A stretch of DNA of 64,000 bases from Bryoerythrophyllum caledonicum (lineage: Eukaryota; Streptophyta; Bryopsida; Pottiales; Pottiaceae): the NCBI GenBank assembly GCA_963971425.1, contig OZ020520.1, positions 11,841,807 to 11,905,806 of the forward strand, written 5' to 3'. The number at the start of each line of letters is the position of its first letter. Position 1 is the first letter of the stretch. The translations under genes and the position numbers were made by a program. The notes below the pieces were generated by a model that worked only from the letters and a program-made list of their open reading frames with translations, had not been told where the DNA came from and did not search any database. This document shows positions 23,762 to 34,630 of the stretch, piece by piece.

Positions 23762-25619
23762 AGCATTAAAAATCTAACAATAAAAATAAACTACCCCCAC
23801 GAAGCATAAAAAATGCCTATTCATAATAGAATTTTCAAAATTATATTTGTAGGACATGTCCTAAATTTTAGAATGTAACTTTACCTAAAGATGATCTACA
23901 GTAGATATTGAATCTAAAGAATAGTTTACTTATATCCTAGAGGTGTCACCATAAAAAAGAGAATGTTTGTCTAGTTACTAAATAAATAATCTCTTTTTTA
24001 TGGTGACTGATTGGCGTAAATCATAAACATTCTCTTTTTGTAGATTCTAAATATGAAGGGAAAATTTGCCACACATTGTGCCCATGCTTTAGATTATGAT
24101 TATGATTTACGCAGTTTAATACCTAAGAAATCAATGTCAAGTCCATAAATATACTCAAATATAGTAAATATCTACGAACATAATGCACCTTCATATCATA
24201 TAAATTCAAATGTCTTTTTCTAAAAATTGAATGGTGACTTGTACAACTTCCAGGCTTTAGGGTTTTATAACAACTAAGACTTTAGCTATTATTTCAAGAC
24301 AAATGTGAACAATGAAACATTTATAGAGAACGCAAAGGAAGAACTCTGGTCTCCTTTGTGAATAAAGTGTTCGTTTGTTCCACCCCAAAGTCAATGTCCG
24401 CATTACACAAATTAGTGGTATGGAACTACTTCCCCGTCTCAAGGGTAGACACTATGTGATCAAGCAACAAGTAATCAAGTAATCAAGGTAACAAGTAATT
24501 AAGGTTGCTTATGTAACAACAATTTATTCTTGAAAAAATTGGGGAGTGGTCAATGTCTAATCATTGTAGTGGAATGGCTTTGATGAAGGGCATTTAGTTT
24601 AGTATATATGATTTTATACATTTTATGATTTTATACATTTTATGATTTTAGTATTGTGTTTCTGATAAAGGTTTGTTTTTTCAATTTTTCTTTACAGAAG
24701 AATATAGGCACAACACGTTGGATTGCAATGGTATTTATGTTATTGAATGTGTTCTTGATTGATTTAATGGGTGTTTTAAATGTTTCTTGGAAGATTTTCA
24801 ATGATGGGATAAAGGTAATGGCTTAGGCGCCAACTGTGATGACAATAAGGGAATTAAATTTCCACTAAAGTGCATTGATGTTGTTATTGAGTGGTTGATA
24901 TTTGTTTATTTTTATCTGGATTCAATTGATTGAATGGTTAAGTTTGAATTTATATGGTCTGGTGGAGGATCTTCACAAGGTAATCCTCTAATGCATGATA
25001 TATAGACGGGTTTAAGTCTAGCGTTATAGTGACATCTTTGGATACCACATGTGCAAGGTAGCAACCATTTAGGGACCATATTTCTTCTGGGTTCTATCAT
25101 AGTTTCTAGCATTCATGAGAATAAAACAACAATTTGTTTGAACATACTGTTAGTTTTCAAACCTCCCATTCTGTAATATTGTGTCTATAATCAAGGTGCG
25201 ATTAGTATATGTTGGTTGTAGCTCAACGTTTTCACAATCTTTACAAAAACAAAATAGAAGTTCTTTGTAAGAGTCTTTAAATTTATTTGTAATATTACCC
25301 TAGAAGACAAAATGGTGGTCAAGAGTAGGTCTGTAGGTTCAAAAGCAAAAAAAACACAATTAAACTTTCCTCAAAGACAAGCTAAGACAAGCGTAAATTG
25401 GAGCCATGAAGAATAAACTTATTGTCCTTTTAATGCAAATATAAAGCTCTCTTGTAAGTTTGTGTTCTCTATGCCAATAAAAAATCAATTATACTATTTA
25501 TGCCAAACTGCCAATCATGTATTTGACACACTATATATTAGGCCAATAAGAGAATTTAAAGCTCTATGAGATTTTCAAGATTTTTTTTAAAGATCAGACT
25601 AATTATGTTTAGATTTTCC
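23762..25619. other. AT-rich DNA, no supported gene
   Basis: The only structures noted are a perfect 18-bp tandem duplication near 24610-24650 (TTTTATACATTTTATGA) and an imperfect inverted repeat around 23950-24040 (CATAAAAAAGAGAATG..CATTCTCTTTTTGTAG). Confidence 0.45.
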
Positions 25620-25620
25620 T

Positions 25621-26215
25621 ATGGGATCTTTCCTAGGTTTTTTATCAAAATGGAAAAAACCAACGAGCATTCACGAATACACCAAGCGGGTCACCAACGC
25701 TCACACTGGACCCACTCTCATGTGGAAACACGGAATTTTTGCCCACAGGATGCCCATGAGATTCAAGTCTATCAGCACCATTTGGCTTATCATGCGTGGG
25801 CTTGTCATTTGGTGTCTCTGGAATGAAAGGAACGACATTGTCTTCAACGACAACAAATGGTCTCGTCCCAAGCTTCAGACTAAGCTCTGGATGAGCCTTA
25901 TTGACCACGGGTGCGCCGCCTGGAACATGACCCGTGCCAGACGCAGTCAAACGCCGGAGAAGTGTGAAAAACACACCAAGCGTTTCAAAGATTTGTGGTG
26001 CTGCAATGACGTGTTGGCTTCTTGGGTGGATGAGAGACCACAATGGCACCTGCTTCCTCATTGTATCATTCCCTCCTCTAACACTAACACTAATACTCAC
26101 CACTGACCCGGGAGCTCTTGCTTTGCCTCGCCGGATCCGGCGGGGTGTGCTTTGTTTTCTCCTTTTCTTTTTGCAACAAAGTTTCCTTCTTTTGTGTCCA
26201 AAAAAAAACAAAGTG
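25621..26215 (+). pseudogene. 3' end of a LINE (non-LTR retrotransposon) polyprotein
   Basis: The plus-strand frame 25621-26106 ends with the pattern of the zinc-binding tail of plant L1-type reverse transcriptases: IWLIMRGLVIWCLWNERNDIVFNDNKW, with conserved W..L.W..W..RND..F. Upstream domains are missing, as expected of a 5'-truncated LINE copy. The sequence after the stop is pyrimidine-rich and ends in an A-rich run (CCAAAAAAAAACAAAG at about 26200), a plausible 3' tail. The open frame on the opposite strand is a shadow. Confidence 0.65.
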
Positions 26216-26249
26216 GAAAAAACCCACATAAACCCAACCCATTGCCTAA

Positions 26250-26855
26250 CCCCTAAATGACTAAGTGTTCCCATAGAGGACAATTTTTTCACTTTGATAG
26301 TAATTATCTTTCAATCCGTACTCAAAATTATCAATTTCTTACCACCTCATCTCATATAATCTTTGAAGAAGCTGCTAACGTCAAAATACCTTAAACCGAC
26401 ACTCAACCCTGAAGCGACACTGCAGACCTCGTGAGAACCGGATTTCTTCCTCTCGTTTTCTGTCATATGTTATGTCAGAAATATTCCAAGTCTATTCCAA
26501 GCCGACCAATGAATGCAAGGATGGAGCTGGATGGAGCTGGCGGTTTGGTGGGATAGAGGTGACGGTTTAATGTGCTTTTAAGGTTTGGTTTTGTCACTAA
26601 ACCTGGTCGCTTTAGGGTTGATTGGAGGAAACCCACTTTCTTTCTTTTTTCTCACAATCTACAACGTTGTTTTCAAAAAAAATTCTCTCACAAATCAGAA
26701 CCTTATTTCTCTACCCAAGCATATTTTTTTTGCAATTAAATCTCAACTTTTGAAGCACAGAATCACTAAAGTGTCGGTTTAAGGTATTTTAACGTTATAT
26801 TCTCAAAAAGCCCATGGAATAGAAATTTCTTTTAAATGCCTTGGTCCTTCCGGGG
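26250..26855. mobile_element. 606-bp unit with CCCCTAAA..CCGGGG ends
   Basis: It starts CCCCTAAATGACTAAG after CTAA (26246-26249, one base off TTAA) and ends GGTCCTTCCGGGG before TTAA (26856-26859). It is largely filled by a nested MITE. Confidence 0.45.
26377..26796. mobile_element. 420-bp MITE with 27-bp terminal inverted repeats
   Basis: The left end (from AACGTCAAAATACC to CCGACACT) and the inverse of the right end match at 26 of 27 positions. There is no coding capacity. Flanking TA/TAT may be part of the target duplication, so the superfamily is left open. Confidence 0.8.
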
Positions 26856-26859
26856 TTAA

Positions 26860-27182
26860 ATGAACATACTATTTTCCTATGGATGTTCCTTCAGAGATGC
26901 CTCATATTGAGTAATGATGCTCTTTCTCCCAGAACTTGATTTCCTGATTTGCTGTTGCCCCAGCTCTGACAGCAAGACACCATCATGTGGGGAGATCACA
27001 AATCGCAAGGTCCCCACACAAATCACAAGGAACCAGTGAGAGAGCTCCCATGATTCCCCTGAACAAAACTGCAACTGAATTTGGATGCTATCCTGTGAAT
27101 GCAATTAAGTTAGAGCATGTAAGTTGGTCATGTTTGAATTGAAAAATCCAGGAGAAGGAAAAGGTCCCCTTTATTTGTGTAA
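26860..27182. other. Unassigned sequence before the 9-bp array
   Basis: No gene is supported. It ends with AATCCAGGAGAAGG at 27146, which is echoed by AATCCAGGAGAG just after the array. Confidence 0.5.
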
Positions 27183-28066
27183 AAAATAAATAAAATAAAT
27201 AAAATAAATAAAATAAATAAAATAAATAAAATAAATAAAATAAATAAAATAAATAAAATAAATAAAATAAATAAAATAAATAAAATAAATAAAATAAATA
27301 AAATAAATAAAATAAATAAAATAAATAAAATAAATAAAATAAATAAAATAAATAAAATAAATAAAATAAATAAAATAAATAAAATAAATAAAATAAATAA
27401 AATAAATAAAATAAATAAAATAAATAAAATAAATAAAATAAATAAAATAAATAAAATAAATAAAATAAATAAAATAAATAAAATAAATAAAATAAATAAA
27501 ATAAATAAAATAAATAAAATAAATAAAATAAATAAAATAAATAAAATAAATAAAATAAATAAAATAAATAAAATAAATAAAATAAATAAAATAAATAAAA
27601 TAAATAAAATAAATAAAATAAATAAAATAAATAAAATAAATAAAATAAATAAAATAAATAAAATAAATAAAATAAATAAAATAAATAAAATAAATAAAAT
27701 AAATAAAATAAATAAAATAAATAAAATAAATAAAATAAATAAAATAAATAAAATAAATAAAATAAATAAAATAAATAAAATAAATAAAATAAATAAAATA
27801 AATAAAATAAATAAAATAAATAAAATAAATAAAATAAATAAAATAAATAAAATAAATAAAATAAATAAAATAAATAAAATAAATAAAATAAATAAAATAA
27901 ATAAAATAAATAAAATAAATAAAATAAATAAAATAAATAAAATAAATAAAATAAATAAAATAAATAAAATAAATAAAATAAATAAAATAAATAAAATAAA
28001 TAAAATAAATAAAATAAATAAAATAAATAAAATAAATAAAAATAAATAAAAATAAATAAATAAATC
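27183..28066. repeat. (AAATAAATA)n minisatellite, about 95 copies
   Basis: A 9-bp unit is repeated essentially without error for about 850 bp. Only the last ~40 bp have one-base insertions. The unit lacks stop codons in all three minus-strand frames, which creates three long artificial open frames of alternating Leu, Phe, Tyr and Ile. None is a gene. Confidence 0.98.
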
Positions 28067-29098
28067 CAGGAGAGAAAAAAACCAAATGACAGCACTCAGG
28101 GCCACTTTATGTTGCAAACCAAGGTGAGAGGCCAAAATGTTCGAGAATGCTTCATCATGCGGCTTCTTGCCTTTGGATTTGCAATGTATAGAGGCCCTCA
28201 ACACATGAATGTTATGCCCATGTCTTTCTCTTTTAGACTGAAATTATGACAACCAAAAAGAGAACCCCTTTTCAATCTGTAGGTATAGTAACAAAACTCC
28301 AAGAGGTAGGCTAACAACATGTGGTCAAAACATCTTGTTGATGTCCACATGGCCATGTTGCAAATTAAGTTTTTTTAAAACAATGGATGTAATCATGTAC
28401 AGTGGTATGGATGGGAATGCTCACATCAGTCATAGATACCCAATAATCACTTAAGGTAGAGGTTGATATTCCCGTGCAAATTTCAGGTTTGCATATTTAG
28501 ACTTGTGAAAGAAAAAATTTATGATTTTTGGATGCTTCGCAAAGCTATTGCAAAGGCATCTCCAAAAAAAAAAACATTTTTTGAGCATTTCTACAATTTT
28601 CTATGAATTTTTAAGAACGAAGGCCTAGAGTGGCCAATAACCGCTCATAGAGTCATGGTGTTCATGAGAGGTTGGATTCTGAAAATAGAGCACTTGTGCA
28701 CCAATTCGAACCAATCAGAAGTTCTCAATTTTCCCAAGCATGGGCGGAATTAGAACAAGCTTGGACACTTTCTGAAGCCAGGCTGGTTGGTTTCTGACAC
28801 ACAGCCCTGGAATGTAGGGTGCGACAATTGGAACTGCACGGAAATATCAACCGCTACCTTAGTAGTAGAGTAGTTTAGCTCGTCCATGTATCCACCACTA
28901 CCTCCTCCGTTCTACTATTCATTGCATACAACAAAATTATGGGATGTGGTTTTATAAACAACCCATCACCTCTCTACAAGTGTATAGTGGAGTGACACCC
29001 AAAATTGGCGCCTTGTGCAATTCTAGGGATAGTGTCCACACTCCTGCCAACTTTGACATTGTCCCCAGGGATGAAAAGTTGTTATTTTACTATGAAAG
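28067..29098. other. Intergenic DNA with one dispersed repeat
   Basis: No gene is supported. 28985-29065 is the inverse of part of the repeat at 4680-4790. Confidence 0.5.
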
Positions 29099-29102
29099 TT
29101 AA

Positions 29103-29587
29103 CACCTAAAGGCTAAAGAGTCCCCTCGGAGGACTCTTGAAGGTTTGGGCAGGTTCCTATGGTGTCAATTTATAACATTCCTTTTATAAATTTCTATTGT
29201 AGATGGTCATTGCTAAAAGCCATGTGAGTCCAATTATTTCCTAAATCGGACATTTTATGAAAAAGTTATAGGTTTTGAATATAAATGGGGAGATTGGGCA
29301 CGTCGGGCAACTCCAAAAACTTTTGCTAGGACAATCATTGAATGTGAAATTTTCAATACTAGCAAATAATATTGTTTCCTTTCATATTGTCAAAAATAAT
29401 CTCTTGTCTTAAGCATAATAATCTAACATTTTCACACATTGTCACACTTCGTCGAAGAATGTACCAAAAAAACTTCTTCTTTTCCACATAAAACTATGAG
29501 ATCTTCATATTCTTACATTTTATTTTTTTAATCTTTTAAGAGTAAAATACATGGATTTATACATTGTCTTCCAAAAACCTTTAAGGG
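29103..29587. mobile_element. TTAA-flanked composite repeat
   Basis: TTAA lies at 29099-29102 and 29588-29591. The ends are CACCTAAAGGC and CCTTTAAGGG. The left ~150 bp match 19020-19165 inverted, and 29280-29560 match 17840-18075 (GCAACTCCAA..TTTTGCTAGGA, TTTTCACACATTG), so the unit is a mosaic of two families. Confidence 0.5.
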
Positions 29588-29591
29588 TTAA

Positions 29592-30439
29592 AGGTCAACC
29601 ACACGCCATCAAAATCATGTGAAGTAGAAAGAAAATAGGCTATGAAAGATTTGAACCAATCATCTCAACAATCAATTAAGATTAGTTACAAATATATGGT
29701 CAAAACACTTTCAACACTCAACGAAATGGTTGAACCAAAATTAAAATGAAAAGGAAATGTACGGTGTACAATTTTTTAAAATATTGACTTTCACCAAAAA
29801 CTTGAAGAAATAAATGTGTTTGAAATTTTTAGTTTACTATGTATATTGAATTTCTTATGCATCAATGCTTTTGCCTAGTCATATGTACAGTACAATACTT
29901 TTATCTTCTTTATTTCCCCCAAAAAATGACATTACTGACTTTAATTTCAATGACATCCTTTTGAATTTACTACAAACTTAGAATTTTATACTTGAAAGCT
30001 CTTTTATCCTTCAGTGACAATGCAATCAATTCTTGGTATTTGAATGTGTTAAATATGAATTTGTATGAAACCTGTGAAGAAATAGATTCTAGAATTCAAA
30101 GTTCAAATTTGTACACATTATACGTATACATTTCAAAAATTGGATTATGATTTGGAATTATAGAACTCCTAGAATACCTTTAAATATACATTGCCAAATA
30201 TACCAAATACACCTCAATACAATGAATACACATAAATACAATTCCACATAGTATGTCATATTTCATACACATGAATGCAAGGTTGTTCTGGCGCCCGTCC
30301 CTCCGCTAGAGGATGCTATCCTTCCGACATCAGTCAACTAGGATTTGACTACGACAATAAGTAAAATAATTTACCCCCTATCGTAAAGGCGACTACGTGG
30401 CTGACACGTACACAAAAGAATCTCGTGTGTTCTAGGAAC
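29592..30439. other. AT-rich DNA, no supported gene
   Basis: Nothing recognisable until the composition turns GC-rich at about 30290. Confidence 0.5.
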
Positions 30440-30479
30440 ATTGCCCACATGCAGGGGCGAGTGCGTACGGGTTTGTTCG

Positions 30480-30660
30480 GGCGCGTACCTTAAGGAGTCT
30501 TGCGCGTAGAAGTTGGACCCGGTGCGTACCTGAACGGGTCAGGCGCGTACATACATGGGTTTGGCGCGTACCTAAATGAGCCAGACGCGTACCTAGATGG
30601 ATTGGGCTCGTACCTAAATGGGCCAAGCGCGTACCTAAAGAGGCTCGGCGCGCACAGAAG
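30480..30660 (+). repeat. 21-bp GC-rich tandem array
   Basis: GCGCGTAC recurs exactly every 21 bp at 30543, 30564, 30585, 30606, 30627 and 30648 in slightly varied form, with less regular copies before. As translation it would give GAYLNGP-type heptads, but nothing else suggests a protein. It lies at the outer edge of the left foldback arm. Confidence 0.8.
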
Positions 30661-31094
30661 TGGCTGGGCGCGTGGGTCGGTGTTGGAATTTGGTTCTTTG
30701 TAGACTCAAAGTTCACACCACTAACACCACCAAATGGGTTGGGCGCGTAACTATAAGGCTCGAGCGCGCGAGCAAAGGAGGCCGGACCCGCGCGCATGAA
30801 GGGCCGGATGCGCACATTGACAAACTGGGCGCTTGCAAAGGTGGTTGGGCGCATGGGTCGGTGTTGGAAGTTTGGTTCTTTGTGGTCTCAAAGTTCACAC
30901 CACTATTACCACCATATGGGTTGGGCGCGTAATTATACGGCTTGGGTGCGCACGCTGGCACGTTGCGTGCGCGTGTGGTTTGGGCGCGTGGGTTGGGGTT
31001 GGAAGTTTGGTTCTTTTGGACCCAAAGTTCACACCACTAAGAGCATCGCCATCCCTTCTATACCAACCCATGGCAACTAAAAATTTCTTACTTG

Positions 31095-31275
31095 AGGTCC
31101 CCTAGTGATCTACCCGGGGTCTCCAAGTCGCTTAACTCGGGCCCCAAGTGATCTACTTGGGGTCCTCAAGTGGCTCAATTGAGGCCCCAAGTGATCTACT
31201 TGAGGGGCCTCAAATGGCTCAACTAGGGCCTCAAGTGCTCCATATAGTGGCCCTAAGTGCCTCTACTTGGGGCTC
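31095..31275 (+). repeat. 43-bp tandem repeat, about four copies
   Basis: CCCCAAGTGATCTACTTGGG recurs at 43-bp spacing (AGTGATCTAC at 31104, 31147, 31190), alternating with GTGGCTCAA(T/C)T. The monomer contains its own small palindromes (CCCCAAGT..ACTTGGGG). Confidence 0.75.
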
Positions 31276-33244
31276 TAAGTACCACATATGCCAAATGGAT
31301 CTTAATCCAGACAAAGTTTATATTAAAAATTGAAAAGATGGCAAATGTTCATGGTTTGACTTTGTTGGATATGTGCCTTTTAATTAAGTATCCTCTTTTA
31401 TTTAACTTATAGGGTTTTTGAAATTAACATTATATACTACTAAGATACCAAAACTTGACTATTGATTTGTCTTCATTTATGAGATTATATATGTCAATGT
31501 ATAGCAAAAGGAAAAAATCAGAATATGTGGTTACGTGGCCTAGAGAGACAAGATTTGATTTTGTGGCTGCAAAATATTTTGTGAAGTCTAGCAAATATGT
31601 GGGGATCTATAATACACAAATATGAATTTACAAATCTATGAATTTTGTTAACAATCATATTTCATTAACAAACACATTTATTAGTCTATGTTTGTTCTAG
31701 ATTCTTCTTGATGAAATATTTATGGAGATGTTTTTTAAAATGTATTTATAGTTACGGTTAAAAAGTTATTAGGCTTATGAATTCAATTGATGAGTTTGGG
31801 CAGTAAGGGCAACCATATAATCATCACATCCTTACGATGGATTACACTAAAAATAACATGGTAACTCTTTATCCATGTCTATTTTGAGATCTTATAGTTA
31901 CAAATTCAAATTAAACTTAAAAATTAGATGTTTTTTCCACTTATTGATAGTGGTAGTTTAGAGTGTTACATGTGGAAAAATGCCCTGAGCTCTTAGGGGT
32001 TAAATTGCATAATTGCAATCATAGTGATTGTACTGAGTTCAAGCCATTCATAAAAGAAGTGCCAATTACAAAATGCTATAGGGCTATGATTTTAAAAATG
32101 TCACACTGTTAGAACAAAACAACTTCCCAAGAAGACTTTAGAGGCAAGGAAAAAATGATTATAAATAGAATTATTTTTGGTGAAATTCCTCAAGGAAAAA
32201 TGTGTCTATATGTTCTATTAATCTCATATTTTTGTTTTGTGATGATCTCGGGTCGGATTAATAAGTATTCTAAATACCATGTGTCTTGACCTCAAAATAT
32301 ATGATATCTGAAAATAGTCGAAATGATGGAATTTGGGGATTTAAATTTTCAAGAATATTTTTAGTTGCCATGGGTTGGCATAGAAGGGGTGGCGATGCTC
32401 TTAGTGGTGTGAACTTTGGGTTCACAAAGAACCAGATTTTCAACGCCTAATCCACGCGCCCGAACCAACGCGCACACGCGACCCACCAACATGCACACCC
32501 AAGCCGTATAATTACGCGCCCAACCCATTTGGTGGTGTTAGTGGTGTGAACTTTGAGTCCACAAAGAACCAAACTTCCAACACTGACCCACGCGCCCAAC
32601 CACCTCTGCATGCGCTCGACCCTCCATGCGCACGCGCCCTAGCCATATAGTTACGCGCCCAACCCATTTGGTGGTGTTAGTGGTGTGAATTTTGAGTCCA
32701 CAAAGAATTAGACTTCCAACACCAACCCACGTGCTCAAACTATGCGCGCGCCCAACCACCTTTGCACGCGCTTGGCTTATTTACATATGCGCCGAGCCCT
32801 CTCAACTAGGTTGTTTGGACAGGTGGGATGGGACGGGACGTCTGCCCGGGAGCTCTACAAGACGTTTGTAACATAGAGGAATTTAAAAAAAAACTTTCTA
32901 TGACCTGTTTTACCACTGGTCCCCGCGGTCCCGGCCTAGTCGCCCTAACCGTCCCGGTGTGAATGTTCATTGATCTCTCCCACCTCTCTACTTAGGCACG
33001 TGGCACTCGTGCTAGCTTTGGGATATCCCATACCACATGTTCTTTGCGTCCGGGAGGAGGTAGTGCTACTTAATGGGCTCGTGGAGTCCATTCGGACCAC
33101 TCCCTTGGTCGCCTTTGGCTGTAGAAGGTTCAGTTTGCCTCTTGAGAAGTTTTTTGAAGCTCTGTTGAGGGGTTGGGTGTGGTGGCGTTCTTGGATGTTG
33201 CTGCATTTTTCTTGTTGGTGTTGTGGGAGTGTCGAAAATGTACT

Positions 33245-34630
33245 CTAATTAAGCTACGAGCTCATGTCTACCACCCTTGCACCGCAAACGGGACTCTCGA
33301 GGCATTCAAGAAAATAAGGGCGGACTGGAAGGCATGGTACAATGAACTGGACTAGTCAAGAGTTTGTTGCAAGCTCTTTGACCATGTCTTTGTGGACAAG
33401 CCGACGAGGATGTTTGGCCACCTTGGATATATCTTCAACAACACGGCTATTGTATTGCAAATTATTGGTCGTCAACGTGCTCATCCACTGTGCATTCATC
33501 AACTGCCGGAGGAAGGTGCCCCATTAACTTGCCCTTTTGTCGGAGGTTTGGCAACTTGAAGCACCAAAAAACAACACCTCCTATGAAATCCGACTTGCTT
33601 TGGCACGCCGTCCTCTGCTAGAGTCAATTAGTGTGAAGCTTTTCTTAATCAATATGAGAAAGTGACCCTGGCGCTTTTCGAATCAAGCTCCTTCTGTAGC
33701 AGACCCTTAAGTGTTGGGAATCGGTCTCTACAACAAGCCACATTGGAACACCGCTTTGCCGAGGCCAAAAAAGAAGGTGGACCACGAATGGGCCTTGTAC
33801 TTCTACGAGCAGAACATTTCGTTTGTCGTGGCCTGGTCTGCAAGTTTTAGAGAGGCGGTCAAAGAAACTGCTGACCTACATTGCGCCTATCTACCTCAGT
33901 CGTACAACAATCTCCAAAAACAACTACCGGATGAGCAGAAGAAGGAACTCTCCTATGACATGAAGTTGAAGATGGGGTCCTTTATCCATAGTTTTGGTTG
34001 CACCATCTTTGTAGATGGATTAAGCTCTATGACCAACCGGCCGTTGATGAATATTATGCAAGTGTAACCTGGTGTAGAGGAGTTCCTTGTGTCCGTAGAC
34101 ACCTCCGGGGAATTTGAGGACCACAAGTATGTAGCCAACAACATGACAAAGTACGTGGAGGTTGTGGATCCTACCAACGTCGTATAAATCTGCACCGACA
34201 ATGCTGCGGTGATGAAGAAGGCGATCAAGAAGGTGCAAGAGAGGTACTCCCACATATATTTCCACGGATGTGGGGCCCATATTATAAACCTTCTCATACG
34301 TGATTGGAGAAAGTAGGCCTGGGCCAAGAAAATTCTGAGCAAAGTAAAGACCATTGTGGACTTTGTAAAAAAGCGGCATATATATTTGGTGGTCTTCCAC
34401 TTCCATGAGAGGAACCTCTCCCCAATTAGACTAGGTGCCACGCGCTTCGCCACAAAGTATCTCATGATTGATCCATTATTGAAGATCAAGAAGGCGCTCG
34501 AGCCCACAATTGTTGACGCAAAAAGGATTGAGTATGTTAGGACATTAGGCAACGAGAAGAAGTTCAACCATCGTGAAAAGGCGAGGTACACGAAGAAAGC
34601 CATGCAATGTGAGCAGTTTTGGGGAGCATG
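33245..34630 (+). pseudogene. hAT-family transposase remnant (DUF659-type region)
   Basis: A broken reading frame on the plus strand resembles plant hAT transposases of the DUF659 type, which cut and paste DNA transposons. From 33711 one frame holds FVVAWSASFREAVKE, then SYDMKLKMGSFI, then ICTDNAAVMKKAIKKVQE and HGCGAHIINLL, and ends with LGATRFATKYLMIDPLL and YTKKAMQCEQFW. This is the family's order. In-frame stops at 34065-34067, 34185-34187 and 34314-34316 and less certain frames before 33700 show decay. The C-terminal dimerisation region is missing because a solo LTR begins at 34631, and no clear continuation was found after it. Confidence 0.72.

Larger units (their letters stand above)
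30440..32815. mobile_element. Foldback-like element with subrepeat-bearing inverted arms
   Basis: The left arm (about 30660-31085) and right arm (about 32355-32815) are inverted copies. The inner edges match as GAGCATCGCCATCCCTTCTA / inverse and CCATGGCAACTAAAAAT / inverse. Both arms are built from repeated units containing GGTTCTTTGTGGACTCAAAG, TTCACACCACTAACACCACC and GGGTTGGGCGCGTAA, three per arm at about 140-180 bp spacing. The loop (31086-32354) is AT-rich and non-coding. Long inverted arms with internal tandem repeats are the hallmark of foldback elements. No transposase and no clear target duplication were seen. Confidence 0.6.

Noticed and set aside
25645-26292. 215-codon minus-strand frame
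   Set aside because: The opposite strand carries recognisable LINE reverse-transcriptase tail text; this frame matches nothing.
27088-28204. Three long minus-strand frames (304-358 codons) of Leu/Phe/Tyr/Ile repeats
   Set aside because: They are translations of the 9-bp AAATAAATA array, which has no stops in any minus frame. No non-repeat domain is attached.
30432-31105. Frames of 67-140 codons in GC-rich foldback arms
   Set aside because: Periodic translations of 21-bp and longer DNA repeats; no start context or domain supports a gene.
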